Assembly: GCA_028715055.1 (NCBI GenBank)
Contig: JAQTLE010000003.1
Span: forward strand, 1-64,000
Direction: 5' to 3'
DNA length: 64,000 bases
From: Sulfurovaceae bacterium
GTDB lineage: Bacteria; Campylobacterota; Campylobacteria; Campylobacterales; Sulfurovaceae
The notes below the pieces were generated by a model. It made no database searches. It was not told the origin of the DNA and saw only the letters and a program-made list of their open reading frames with translations. Below are positions 39,987 to 48,747 of this stretch, piece by piece. The position numbers and the translations under genes were made by a program. Position 1 is the first letter of the stretch, and every line of letters starts with the position of its first letter.

Positions 39987-40657
39987 CTAATCTCTCCGAG
40001 AGATTTTTTATTTGTTATATATACAAGTAATAAAATAGCAAATGTAATTATAAAAAGCGTAAGTGAATACTGATGGGCCATTGCATAATTAAGAGATTCA
40101 ACTTCATCGTATATTGCAATTGAGGCAACTTTTGTTTCTCCAGAAATGTTTCCACCAATCATCAATACTACACCAAACTCACCTACCGTATGTGCAAAAG
40201 CCAAAACACAGCCAGAGATTATGCCATGTTTGGAAATCGGCAAAATTACCCTCCAAAGAGTTTCAAGCTTTGATTTGCCTAGAGTGTATGAGGCTTCGTA
40301 GATGCTTTTAGGTAATTGTGAAAGAGCCGATTGTATAGGATGAACCATAAATGGTAAACTAAATATGATAGAGCCGACCACAAGGCCGGCAAAACTAAAT
40401 GCCAGATCTATTCCAAGATCATGAAGATTTTGCCCTATAAAAGACGCCGGGCTAAATGCAATAAGAAGATAAAATCCCAAAACCGAAGGAGGAAGCACAA
40501 GTGGCATAGAAACGATAGTTTCGATTATACTTTTGTACCACTTGGTACTGTTTGCCAAAAAAAGCGCAAGCGGTACTCCGATCACAAGAAGTATGATGGT
40601 GGTTATAGTTGCCAACTTAAAAGTCAGCAACATCGTTTCTATAAAATCTATATCCAT
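39983..40657 (-). CDS. modB: Molybdate ABC transporter permease
   Basis: 224 residues from the ATG at 40657, which has GAGG seven bases upstream; the ATG at 40663 abuts that site and is less likely. Five transmembrane helices and the EAA-type loop EASYTLGKSKLETLWRVILPISKHGIISG show the ABC permease fold. LVLPPSVLGFYLLIAF is characteristic of ModB. It moves molybdate or tungstate delivered by ModA. Confidence 0.92.
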   Translation of the reverse strand: MDIDFIETMLLTFKLATITTIILLVIGVPLALFLANSTKWYKSIIETIVSMPLVLPPSVLGFYLLIAFSPASFIGQNLHDLGIDLAFSFAGLVVGSIIFSLPFMVHPIQSALSQLPKSIYEASYTLGKSKLETLWRVILPISKHGIISGCVLAFAHTVGEFGVVLMIGGNISGETKVASIAIYDEVESLNYAMAHQYSLTLFIITFAILLLVYITNKKSLGEIR

Positions 40658-40666
40658 TCCCATCCT

Positions 40667-41998
40667 CTAAAAATAGTAATTTGCCTCAACACGCACTTCT
40701 CTATTCGAGGTATCTGCCGTATAATAAGCTGTTTTATCATTTTTTTGATCCATCAGTCTTAATTTAAATTCATAGCTTTTTGACGGTTTGTAGATGATAT
40801 CAAGATTGTATTGATCGGTATCGCCATTTTGATAACCACGATCAGTCATGCTTTGATATGGCTTTTTCGTTTCATCCCTATTATACTTCGAATAGCTTAG
40901 AGATGATGTTATGCCGTCAATTATAATGTCGCTCCAATCATAATCAAACCCTGCTTTATATGCTTTTGTGCCGGCGTTCCAGTCTGTTTGGGTCATGCTT
41001 CTTGTATATCCGTCTGTCGGGAATGCTCTCCACGGAGCTATAATGTCGCCGCCGTCATCCGTTTTGCTCGCTGCAAGAAGCAGTTTCGCGCGCCCATAGT
41101 TTACCACAGCTCTGCCCATTATGATTGATGTATCTATGCTGTTATCTGAATCATAGTTATTTGCAAGAGGTTTTATAATATCCCCTGCTCCTTTGTCAAA
41201 CTGTTTGATATATCGTCCACCAAGAGTTACTATAGCTTCATCCCCGAGTTCAAACGCATAGTTAGCCTCGACCTGACCTTGGGCGACCAAATCGTTCCAA
41301 TACATTGCCCAGCCTTGAAGTTCAAGATTGTCTATAGATTTGTTTTTAGCTCCAAGTATAGCTACATTTGGGGCATCGTGTGTCAAATAATAGCTTGCTA
41401 TTTTTGTAGGCACATCGCCTGTTGTTGTTAGGTTTCCAAAAAAGCTCTCGCCCCTTTCTTTTATTTTGTTAATGTAGTCAAACTGAACAGTAGTATTTGG
41501 TATTTCGTTTGAAACTATATCAAGTCCTGATGCGGCAATAGGTATCATTTTTGTATCATTTGGTGTAATCCAAGGGTTTGTAACTAAGAACTCACCTGCT
41601 TTTATTTTACTTCTTGAGATATCATATTGCATGTAAAATTGCGCCAAAGTCGTAAAACCATCTCCGTATACGCATCCAATGTCTCTGCAAAAAAGATCTT
41701 TGCTAGTAGTCGCTGTTGCGCCATCTTCCGGATCTGTTAAGCCAAATGCATTTTGTGTAGTATACAAACCTGCTCCAACCGAAAAACCGTAAAATGGAGC
41801 AGTTTTGTATATTATACTTCCGCCTATAGCTTTTCCATTGGCAGAATCTTTGCTTGCATCCTCCCAATCTGTATAAAAATATTGGAATCTCATCCTTCCA
41901 TCCCATTTGCCGTTTTTGAAAGCTTCAGCTATAGTATCCGCATTTGAAAATGTCGCCAAAGTTAAAAATAGTGCCGTAACCGTACTTATTTTTTTCAT
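40667..41998 (-). CDS. OprD-like outer membrane porin inside the mod operon
   Basis: 443 residues with a Sec signal (MKKISTVTALFLTLATFSNA) and about 16-18 amphipathic beta strands, ending in VEANYYF with the terminal aromatic residue of outer-membrane barrels. The N-terminal FKNGKWDGRMRFQYFYTDWED is typical of the OprD-like porins of Campylobacterota. It lies between modA and modB with gaps of 15 and about 10 bases, so it is part of the operon. This suggests a channel for the oxyanion or a molybdate complex. Porins are not usual members of mod operons. Confidence 0.85.
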   Translation of the reverse strand: MKKISTVTALFLTLATFSNADTIAEAFKNGKWDGRMRFQYFYTDWEDASKDSANGKAIGGSIIYKTAPFYGFSVGAGLYTTQNAFGLTDPEDGATATTSKDLFCRDIGCVYGDGFTTLAQFYMQYDISRSKIKAGEFLVTNPWITPNDTKMIPIAASGLDIVSNEIPNTTVQFDYINKIKERGESFFGNLTTTGDVPTKIASYYLTHDAPNVAILGAKNKSIDNLELQGWAMYWNDLVAQGQVEANYAFELGDEAIVTLGGRYIKQFDKGAGDIIKPLANNYDSDNSIDTSIIMGRAVVNYGRAKLLLAASKTDDGGDIIAPWRAFPTDGYTRSMTQTDWNAGTKAYKAGFDYDWSDIIIDGITSSLSYSKYNRDETKKPYQSMTDRGYQNGDTDQYNLDIIYKPSKSYEFKLRLMDQKNDKTAYYTADTSNREVRVEANYYF

Positions 41999-42013
41999 TA
42001 TTTTCCCTATCCT

Positions 42014-42769
42014 TTAGTTTGGCAATATATAGCCATTTGCTTTTAGAATTTCTCTTGCTTTAGGAGAAGACATGAAATTCAAAAACTTTTTAGCAGCTAT
42101 TTGATTTTCCGGCGCACCGTTTTTTAGCCCCACCATAGCCTGATCTATTTTATTATAAGATCTTGGTTCAACTTCTACCCATTTTCCAACATTTTTCATG
42201 TCAGGAGAAAGTACTATCGATTTTGCCATAAAGCCTATTTCTGCAGCATTTGTAGTAACGTAAGTTGCGACTTGGCCTATAGATTCTCCGTTAACTATTT
42301 TATTTTGAACTTTGTCGTATACTTTATAATACTTCATAGCATTAATAGATTCTACGCCATAAGGTGCTACTTTCGGATTTGCAATAGCTATTTTTTTGAT
42401 ATTTGGATTTATTAGCCCTGCTACACCTTTTGAGAGATCAGTTCCTGTATTGCTCCAAAGTACCAATGTTCCGTATGCATATACTTTAGAAGGTGTTGTT
42501 GCAAAGCCCCCATTGGCTAGTTTTGCCGGGTATTCTACATCTGCTGATAAAAAAGCATCAAATGGGGCACCTGCCATGATCTGTTGAGTTAGTTTGCCAG
42601 ATGCGCCTGTTGTTACAGTCACATTTATCCCCGTTCGCTTAGTAAACTCTTTTGCTATATCAGCCATCGTATATTTTAGATTAGCAGCAGCAGCAACTGT
42701 GATTGTTTGTGACCATGCCGTAGAAGCTAAGACCAAATAGGCAAAGAGTAGTTTTAAAAAGAATTTCAT
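42014..42769 (-). CDS. modA: Molybdate-binding periplasmic protein
   Basis: 251 residues with a Sec signal ending TAWSQ. Ligand-site segments AAAANLKYTMADIAKEF, TTGASGKLTQQIMAGAPFDAFLSAD and GFMAKSIVL are those of ModA; the paired Ser/Thr residues bind MoO4 or WO4. It is first in modA-porin-modB-modC-unknown-modD. The start follows AAGG. The leader carries a ModE-like operator and the upstream region a sigma-54 promoter. Confidence 0.93.
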   Translation of the reverse strand: MKFFLKLLFAYLVLASTAWSQTITVAAAANLKYTMADIAKEFTKRTGINVTVTTGASGKLTQQIMAGAPFDAFLSADVEYPAKLANGGFATTPSKVYAYGTLVLWSNTGTDLSKGVAGLINPNIKKIAIANPKVAPYGVESINAMKYYKVYDKVQNKIVNGESIGQVATYVTTNAAEIGFMAKSIVLSPDMKNVGKWVEVEPRSYNKIDQAMVGLKNGAPENQIAAKKFLNFMSSPKAREILKANGYILPN

Positions 42770-42777
42770 TGTTTTTA

Positions 42778-42801
42778 CCTTATATATTTTGTGATATAAC
42801 G
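42778..42801 (-). promoter_or_regulatory. ModE-like operator at the modA start site
   Basis: On the minus strand the 24 bases read CGTTATAT, eight bases, ATATAAGG. Seven of eight arm positions pair, and the length and arms resemble the E. coli modA operator (CGTTATAT...ACATAACG, from memory). It covers the expected transcription start, as a repressor site would, and its end overlaps the ribosome binding site. Confidence 0.6.
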
Positions 42802-42809
42802 ATGGACAT

Positions 42810-42827
42810 AATGCAAGAAATGTTCCA
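42810..42827 (-). promoter_or_regulatory. Sigma-54 promoter of the mod operon
   Basis: On the minus strand: TGGAAC, five bases, TTGCAT. GG and GC are separated by exactly ten bases, as required for RpoN. The start would fall about 12 bases downstream, near 42801, leaving a ~32-base leader. A near-identical element precedes the operon at 54335. Confidence 0.75.
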
Positions 42828-42875
42828 TTCGTTGATATATCGCTTATTGACCTATATTTTTATCAATAAAAATTT

Positions 42876-42899
42876 CGTTATACTCAAAATTATACAATG
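42876..42899. promoter_or_regulatory. Possible upstream ModE-like site of the mod operon
   Basis: CGTTATAC, eight bases, ATACAATG: 24 bases with six of eight arm positions paired. It lies about 50 bases upstream of the -24 element. Weaker than the site at 42778-42801. Confidence 0.35.
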
Positions 42900-42973
42900 A
42901 AATATAAAATATTATACTTATAAACTAAAATAAACTTTGATTATATTATTGATATAATATCTTTATGGTTAAT

Positions 42974-43768
42974 TTATATTTCAGTGGCCCAAGAAATGAA
43001 TGCCCATGTGAATGGTTTGGGATGTCGATTCTTTTCAATAATAAAATGCTCATAATACTTTCTTGCTTTTAATTGTTGTTCTTCATTTAGCTCATGTACA
43101 CTCCAAATGAGTGAGGCTACAAACTCATCAACCGAGGAGTATGAGATGGCCGTTCTTTGTGTATTGATATAATCAACACAAGGAAGATAACCTTTTTTAT
43201 AAAGTATTAAAGGGATATACCAAAAATCAGGTTTAGTGATAATCTTTTTGCCGATATAATCAAGGATATCCATGTCTACAAAACTTCCACCTGTTTTATA
43301 AGTAAGATAGCATGCTTTTGTCGCTTGTGATGACATCTTGGAAAGTGCCATATCTATATCTTTGACTTCAACACTGCGTGATGCAATAGCGATATCTGCT
43401 TTTGGCAGACTGCTCCAATCATCCTCCCAGCTTAGATGATACGTCTTGACATTAGTTACCCCTTCACGTGCAGCGTAAGTTTCTAATTCTTCAAGCATTT
43501 TTTCTGAAAAGTCAATCGCTATGACTTGCTTGACTTTTTTGGCAAGCGGTACAGCAAGGGTGCCAGGACCACATCCGATATCAAGAACTACTTCATCGCC
43601 CGCAATATTCATACGCGAGATAAAGTCATTTACATAAGGGCTATTGATGACAGATGCTGCCATCTCTTTGGATTTGTCGTTCCAGTCATTTCTATCTTTA
43701 CCTTTAAAGTCGGTAGCTTTTTTATGCTCGCGGTACATCTGAGCAAAATCAATTGATTCTAAAAACAT
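42974..43768 (-). CDS. Class I SAM-dependent methyltransferase
   Basis: 264 residues with a SAM-binding motif VVLDIGCGPGTLAVPLAKKV near residue 60 and an acidic strand 2 (AIDFSEKM). The N-terminal KGKDRNDWNDKSKEMA and the C-terminal RHPKPFTWAFISWATEI resemble small-molecule O- or N-methyltransferases of metal-uptake clusters. It is the last gene of the ten-gene operon, 70 bases after a TonB-dependent receptor. The substrate is unknown; modification of the imported ligand is possible but unproven. Confidence 0.8.
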   Translation of the reverse strand: MFLESIDFAQMYREHKKATDFKGKDRNDWNDKSKEMAASVINSPYVNDFISRMNIAGDEVVLDIGCGPGTLAVPLAKKVKQVIAIDFSEKMLEELETYAAREGVTNVKTYHLSWEDDWSSLPKADIAIASRSVEVKDIDMALSKMSSQATKACYLTYKTGGSFVDMDILDYIGKKIITKPDFWYIPLILYKKGYLPCVDYINTQRTAISYSSVDEFVASLIWSVHELNEEQQLKARKYYEHFIIEKNRHPKPFTWAFISWATEI

Positions 43769-43799
43769 TTCTTTCCTTTATTTTTATTTTATATATTAG

Positions 43800-43827
43800 A
43801 TCGAAAAAGGACATAATCTTTTTCGAT
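43800..43827. repeat. Intergenic hairpin between receptor and methyltransferase genes
   Basis: ATCGAAAAAG and CTTTTTCGAT form a 10-bp perfect stem with an 8-base loop. There is no T-run after the stem on the transcribed strand. It may stabilise or partly terminate the message between the two genes. Confidence 0.6.
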
Positions 43828-43838
43828 AAATGAACTTT

Positions 43839-45914
43839 TTAGAATGTATATCTTATGTCACCATAATACATTCTGCCGGCTTCAGGAAAACCATAGCTAT
43901 AGTAGTAGTTTTTGTCCATTACATTATTAATACCCAAATCCAATGATATATTTTGGGTTACATCAAATATAACTTTTGTATTCCAAACAGAAATCGAGCC
44001 TGTAGTGTCATATACATTTTTCACATTAGGTGATGTCCCGGTAGTGCCTATGGATGCATAGCGTTTAGAATTGTACTCATAAGTATTTAACCATGTCAGG
44101 TTTTCTATAGGTTTATAATATATGGTAGCAATAAATTTATGTTTTGGAACATCCGTGATCTTTTGAGATGCATCAATTTCATTAGACATATCCAGATATG
44201 TATAGCTACCCTCTAGCGTGATAGATTCCATTGGCACATAAAATGCTGAAAGTTCAAGACCCTTTTGGGTAACTTTACCGACGTTTTGGAGTTGCTGTTG
44301 TTGTGTATAGGTACTACCGCTTTTATACCACAACGGTATATAGGCACTTTGGATATAATCGCTCACATCTGCATAGAATACTGCTCCGCTAATTGAAGCA
44401 TTGCCGAACGTTTTAGTTCCACCAATTTCATAGTTTATCGTTTTTTCGGCATCTAGATCAGGATTCGGAACAAATGTTTTGAATTTGAAAGAATATCGAT
44501 CTTTGATAGACGGTATTCGGCTTTTGCCTGCAATACCTCCATACCATGAAAGAGTATCATCAATTTTCCCATCCAGTTTAATAATAGGATCAAATGATGA
44601 CGTATCACCATTATCAAATGCTAGCGTCGTTGAATAGCCGGTAGTGGTATTTGGGCTCGTCCCTAAGGCATCATTGTAGTATGCTTCAGGCGATCCATAG
44701 TTGGTATTTTGAGCCGTATCGATTTTCTCTTTATCATAGCTCGCTCCTAAGGTTAGTTTGAGAGTATCAGAAAATGCATGAGAATCTTCTATTCCCAATG
44801 AGCCGACCCGATCTTTCATATCATATACAGCTGTTTGATTTTGCCCGCCTTCTTTATGATTGTCTATTTTATAGTGAAGTGCCATTTTTAAGGTATTAGC
44901 ATCAGATATTTTTACACCCGTTTCGACAGAACCACCTCTTGTATATTCATCATACCAACTCGGGTTTCCAATGCCTCCATAGCTGTAGGTCGAATAGGTA
45001 TTGTCTGTATATATTGCAAGTGAATTTTTAAATGTATCATTAAATAGGCGGTTTTTTAGATACCAGTTGCCAAAATCTGTTTTTGAAAGGAAATAGAGAC
45101 TTTCTTTATCCCAGTACTTCCATTGCCAAAATCCTCTTTTGCTTAAATCAGCAGCTTGATCAGGCGGGACACCCTTATCTGCATTTTGCCGAATGTAATT
45201 AAGAGCATATTCATCTGTATCATTTGGAGTATAACCTATTTTGAAGTTGATTTTATTATCTTTGGCATATGCATTATTGCGATTGCCGCCATCTTCATTT
45301 ATAGGATTTTTAACAACAAAATCATCAGAAAGAGGATAGGTATCGCGTTTTGTTTCGGAAGCAGAGGCTTGTATATAGTATTTACCTTGATTTGATCCTA
45401 TATTGAGATATCCTGTTTTTCCATCTCCGCTAAAAAGACCTACGCCGGCTTCACCCTCTAGGCTTTTGCTTGGTTTTTTGGTGACAAGATTGATAGCACC
45501 GGCGAAAGTATTGGCTCCCAACAATGGTGATGTAAGTCCTTTTGAGACTTCTATTTGAGAAAGGTCAAAAGTAGTAAATCTGGAAAAATCAACATACCCG
45601 TCATAAGGCACCGCAACAGGAATGCCGTCAATGAATAAAGGAGCATGCTTGACATCAAATCCTCGGATCATGATCATTTGTTCGTTACGCGCTCCAAAAT
45701 TTTGAATTGTTGCACCGGGCAGCAGATCCAGCGCTTCAACGATTGTTTTTCGTTCTTGGTCTTTCATTTCTTGAGAGTCGATAATTTTTACAGAAGAATT
45801 GTATGTGGTCTGCGAAGAGGCATTAACATCAATTTTTCCAAGTTCAAATACGCCATTAGCTCCATAAAGTGCAGAAATGGTGGCGAAAGATAGCATAGCG
45901 GTATAGCGGTTCAT
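43839..45914 (-). CDS. TonB-dependent outer membrane receptor (second of two)
   Basis: 691 residues from the ATG at 45914, which follows AAAGGAAAAACAT. The signal peptide is MNRYTAMLSFATISALYG. The TonB-dependent plug (about 40-160) has PGATIQNFGARNEQMIMIRGFDVKHAPLFIDGIPV, and a 22-strand barrel follows, ending in MYYGDIRYTF. The frame continues further upstream, but that part is inside the preceding gene. It sits after the flavin monooxygenase gene and may import a different or modified form of the ligand of the receptor at 49766. Confidence 0.9.
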   Translation of the reverse strand: MNRYTAMLSFATISALYGANGVFELGKIDVNASSQTTYNSSVKIIDSQEMKDQERKTIVEALDLLPGATIQNFGARNEQMIMIRGFDVKHAPLFIDGIPVAVPYDGYVDFSRFTTFDLSQIEVSKGLTSPLLGANTFAGAINLVTKKPSKSLEGEAGVGLFSGDGKTGYLNIGSNQGKYYIQASASETKRDTYPLSDDFVVKNPINEDGGNRNNAYAKDNKINFKIGYTPNDTDEYALNYIRQNADKGVPPDQAADLSKRGFWQWKYWDKESLYFLSKTDFGNWYLKNRLFNDTFKNSLAIYTDNTYSTYSYGGIGNPSWYDEYTRGGSVETGVKISDANTLKMALHYKIDNHKEGGQNQTAVYDMKDRVGSLGIEDSHAFSDTLKLTLGASYDKEKIDTAQNTNYGSPEAYYNDALGTSPNTTTGYSTTLAFDNGDTSSFDPIIKLDGKIDDTLSWYGGIAGKSRIPSIKDRYSFKFKTFVPNPDLDAEKTINYEIGGTKTFGNASISGAVFYADVSDYIQSAYIPLWYKSGSTYTQQQQLQNVGKVTQKGLELSAFYVPMESITLEGSYTYLDMSNEIDASQKITDVPKHKFIATIYYKPIENLTWLNTYEYNSKRYASIGTTGTSPNVKNVYDTTGSISVWNTKVIFDVTQNISLDLGINNVMDKNYYYSYGFPEAGRMYYGDIRYTF

Positions 45915-45925
45915 ATGTTTTTCCT

Positions 45926-46936
45926 TTAGATTAAATATGGTCTGATTTTTGTATTGAAGTCTTGTAGCATCGAGCGATTTTGACCCGCATTGTTCGATGA
46001 CGGTTTTAGTGCAAGGCGGATGTTCGGCAGCTCTTTTTGTATAGCTTGAATGGTTTCTATACATTGTGATGTCGTTCCCATTATTGCATTGTCGAAAAAT
46101 TTTTGTCCGTCGAAAAATGCTTCACGTTCTTGAAGCACGGCATCATATTTTTCTCTGTTCCATTTTGGAGGCGGAACTTCAGATGAAGCAGCGCGCATCG
46201 ATTTGACAAAATGATCAATGGAAGGACGGGCAATGCGGTAGGCATCATCATATGTATCGGCGATACAAAATACTCTCATTAATACTATCTCTGGGTTAAC
46301 CCCGGCAATAGAGAAGTAGAGGTTTTGTGCTTCTACGCACTCTTGTAAACTAGCTCCTTGTGACATCAATAGGCCGTATCCGTGATGAGCAGCGAAGCGG
46401 ATCGTGTCAGGATTGGCAAATGTAGCGACAAAGAACGGAATGCGATTTTGTAATGTTTTTGGGTGAAGAGTTACATTTTCAAATGATACAAATTCACCAT
46501 CATATGAAGATTTTTGTGAATGCAAAAGCCCATCTACTGCTTCAGCAGTTTCAAACATTGCATTACGCAAATTGTCAGGATCACGTTTGAAATGTTTAGT
46601 ATCAGGAGCAAATCCTCCTTTAGCAAATCCGGCATTGATTCGTCCATCTGATAGATGATCCAATACAGCAATATTTTCAGCCAGTCGTACCGGATGATAG
46701 AACGGTGCAAGGAACCCGGCAGTTCCTAAGCGAATAGAGTTTGTCTTAGCAGCTGCATAAGCTATCATTGCAGCAGGATCGGGGATAACGCTGAAGCCAT
46801 TGAAATGATGTTCTCCAAACCATGCTTCATCAAAACCGAGTTCATCAGCAAGTTCTACAAGACGCAATTGTTCCATGATGCTGTCATGTACGGTTCCTTC
46901 AAAATGTTCAGCAAGGCAAAAAAGTCCTATTTTCAT
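45926..46936 (-). CDS. Luciferase-like (LLM) flavin-dependent monooxygenase
   Basis: 336 residues with the bacterial-luciferase barrel: ELADELGFDEAWFGEHHFNGFSVIPDPAAMIAYAA, RLGTAGFLAPFYHPVRLAENIAVLDHLSDGRINAGFAKGG, and a short C-terminal half. The family uses FMNH2 and oxygen to oxidise or cleave organic substrates. It lies between a binding protein and a receptor in the metal-uptake operon, 11 bases before the receptor start. A role in opening or modifying an imported chelate is reasonable inference. No flavin reductase gene is seen nearby. Confidence 0.88.
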   Translation of the reverse strand: MKIGLFCLAEHFEGTVHDSIMEQLRLVELADELGFDEAWFGEHHFNGFSVIPDPAAMIAYAAAKTNSIRLGTAGFLAPFYHPVRLAENIAVLDHLSDGRINAGFAKGGFAPDTKHFKRDPDNLRNAMFETAEAVDGLLHSQKSSYDGEFVSFENVTLHPKTLQNRIPFFVATFANPDTIRFAAHHGYGLLMSQGASLQECVEAQNLYFSIAGVNPEIVLMRVFCIADTYDDAYRIARPSIDHFVKSMRAASSEVPPPKWNREKYDAVLQEREAFFDGQKFFDNAIMGTTSQCIETIQAIQKELPNIRLALKPSSNNAGQNRSMLQDFNTKIRPYLI

Positions 46937-46984
46937 TTTGTAATCTTTTGTGTGTAAATTTTAGTCATATTAAAGCCTCTTTAT

Positions 46985-47959
46985 CTATTGTTTGAATTTT
47001 GGAAAAAATAGTTTCTCAAACCGTTTTGTTTCGTTATCCAGAGAGCCTTTTAGGATATCCGGATAAAACGAATGGATCAACCAGCGAATACCGAGCAGTC
47101 TCATAAATGATGGTGGACGAGTGATATAGTTAAATGGAATCGAAGGGACGCTCAATACATGACCCGATTTGACCGCACGCAATGTTTTCCATTGTGGATT
47201 AGCTCGAACCGACGCGGCAAATGGAGGCTCCATTGCCACTATTACATCAGGATCCGCCATCATTATGGTTTCGAGTGAGATCTTTTCCATTCCGTAGTTG
47301 GAGCTCATGCGGCAGTTGATAGCATTTTTTGCTCCGGCATATTTAAAAGGTTCTAGATGAAATGAACCGTCACATTCACTAGATAAGCCATCAAGACCTT
47401 CGGCAAAATAGTAACGAACATCTTTGCGTTTATCAAGTTTGCCCTGAAGGGATTGAACTAGATTCAGTGTTTCTTTGGTATATGAAATCAGCTCATTGGC
47501 TCGTTTTGTGTTTCCGGTGAGTTTGCCGTAAAGACGAAATTGTCCGACAAGATCATTGATGGATTCATTGTGTATCATCAATACCGGAATATTAAGAGCC
47601 ATAAATTTTTTAAGCTGATCTTCTGAACCTGTTGCTTTTCCCCACATTATTATGACATCAGGTTTTGCAGCTGCCAATATTTCATAATTAGGCGTATTTC
47701 CTTGACCGAAAAAACCTCCTGCAATAGGAAGTGATGCCGCAATTCCAACGTAAGGCTTTTGCTGATCGCTAAATGGCGAGTTTATTGCCGCTACAAGAGC
47801 TGGATCAAATGCAATGACGCTCATGGTAAGCGGCGGCGAAGCAGCATAAATTTTTGTTATTTTTTCAGGTACAGAAACGCTTCTGCCGTAATCATCTACG
47901 ATTGTACGAGCCTGAGCATAACCCAAAAATATGGTTATTAGAAAAATAAATATTTTCAT
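46985..47959 (-). CDS. FecB-like ABC substrate-binding protein (second of two)
   Basis: 324 residues, Sec signal (about 1-17), then a two-lobed class III binding-protein fold: DDYGRSVSVPEKITKIYAAS, KPDVIIMWGKATG, LETIMMADPDVIVAMEP and the end RPPSFMRLLGIRWL. It contains Cys196, His201 and Cys216 in GLSSECDGSFH...NAINC, a spacing shared exactly with the protein at 52012. These residues may coordinate metal or form a disulfide. The start overlaps the ATPase stop by 4 bases. The MolA group of molybdate-binding proteins has the same overall fold. Confidence 0.85.
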   Translation of the reverse strand: MKIFIFLITIFLGYAQARTIVDDYGRSVSVPEKITKIYAASPPLTMSVIAFDPALVAAINSPFSDQQKPYVGIAASLPIAGGFFGQGNTPNYEILAAAKPDVIIMWGKATGSEDQLKKFMALNIPVLMIHNESINDLVGQFRLYGKLTGNTKRANELISYTKETLNLVQSLQGKLDKRKDVRYYFAEGLDGLSSECDGSFHLEPFKYAGAKNAINCRMSSNYGMEKISLETIMMADPDVIVAMEPPFAASVRANPQWKTLRAVKSGHVLSVPSIPFNYITRPPSFMRLLGIRWLIHSFYPDILKGSLDNETKRFEKLFFPKFKQ

Positions 47960-48747
47960 AAAGTTCCTTTATTGAATGTAGGTAGACACCTGATATACTC
48001 TTCGTGTTTTATCAAATTTGCTCCTATTCCATATACTTCATTTATCATATCTGATGTGATAACTTCATCCGGTTTGCCATCCGCAATGATTTTTTTATTG
48101 TTCATGACAACTACACGGCTGGAAACAAGAAGTGCATGATCAGGATAATGTGTAGTTTTGAGAAATGTATATCCTTGCCGGCTAAGTTCAGAGATAAGTT
48201 CGAGTAAACGTATTTGATTACCATAATCCAGTCCAGATACGGGCTCATCCATTATAAATGTATCTACCTCTTGGGTAAGTGCACGAGCCAGAAGCACCAT
48301 CTGTTTTTGTCCGCCGCTTAATTGTCCAAAAGGCTTATTCGCAAGATTGCTAATACCGATTTTGCTTAGAGATTCATAAGCAATCTCATGATCATGCGGT
48401 GATGGAGTAGCAAAAAAGCCGAGTTTGCTGACGCGCCCCATCATCACCATTTCCAGTACAGTGTAATTGAACGGCACATTGTGATACTGGGGAATATAAG
48501 CTATATGTTCCGCAATCTCTTTATGCGAATAGTTATGTATAGACTTGCCGTTAAGTTTTATTTCTCCTATATTTGAGCGTATCAGTTTCAAAATTAATCT
48601 AATAAGAGTACTTTTGCCACATCCATTAGGACCCAATAGGCTAACCACTTCGCCGCTAGATATAGTAAAATCTATTTCTTCAAGTACTGGATTTTTATTA
48701 TACGAAAAATGCAGATCTTTGACTTTTATTATAGGATTTAGTTCCAT
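47956..48747 (-). CDS. FecE-like ABC transporter ATPase
   Basis: 263 residues with Walker A GPNGCGKST, signature QLSGGQKQMVLLARAL, Walker B TFIMDEPVSGLD and H-loop TTHY. It is of the iron-chelate/cobalamin (FecE/BtuD/MolC) type and pairs with the permease upstream, whose gene it overlaps by 10 bases. It is the only ATPase in the operon, so both binding proteins probably share it. Confidence 0.92.
   Translation of the reverse strand: MELNPIIKVKDLHFSYNKNPVLEEIDFTISSGEVVSLLGPNGCGKSTLIRLILKLIRSNIGEIKLNGKSIHNYSHKEIAEHIAYIPQYHNVPFNYTVLEMVMMGRVSKLGFFATPSPHDHEIAYESLSKIGISNLANKPFGQLSGGQKQMVLLARALTQEVDTFIMDEPVSGLDYGNQIRLLELISELSRQGYTFLKTTHYPDHALLVSSRVVVMNNKKIIADGKPDEVITSDMINEVYGIGANLIKHEEYIRCLPTFNKGTL

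Noticed and set aside
45915-46064. Upstream extension of the second receptor
   Set aside because: The 50 extra codons lie inside the monooxygenase gene on the same strand; the ATG at 45914 has a good ribosome binding site and a signal peptide follows.
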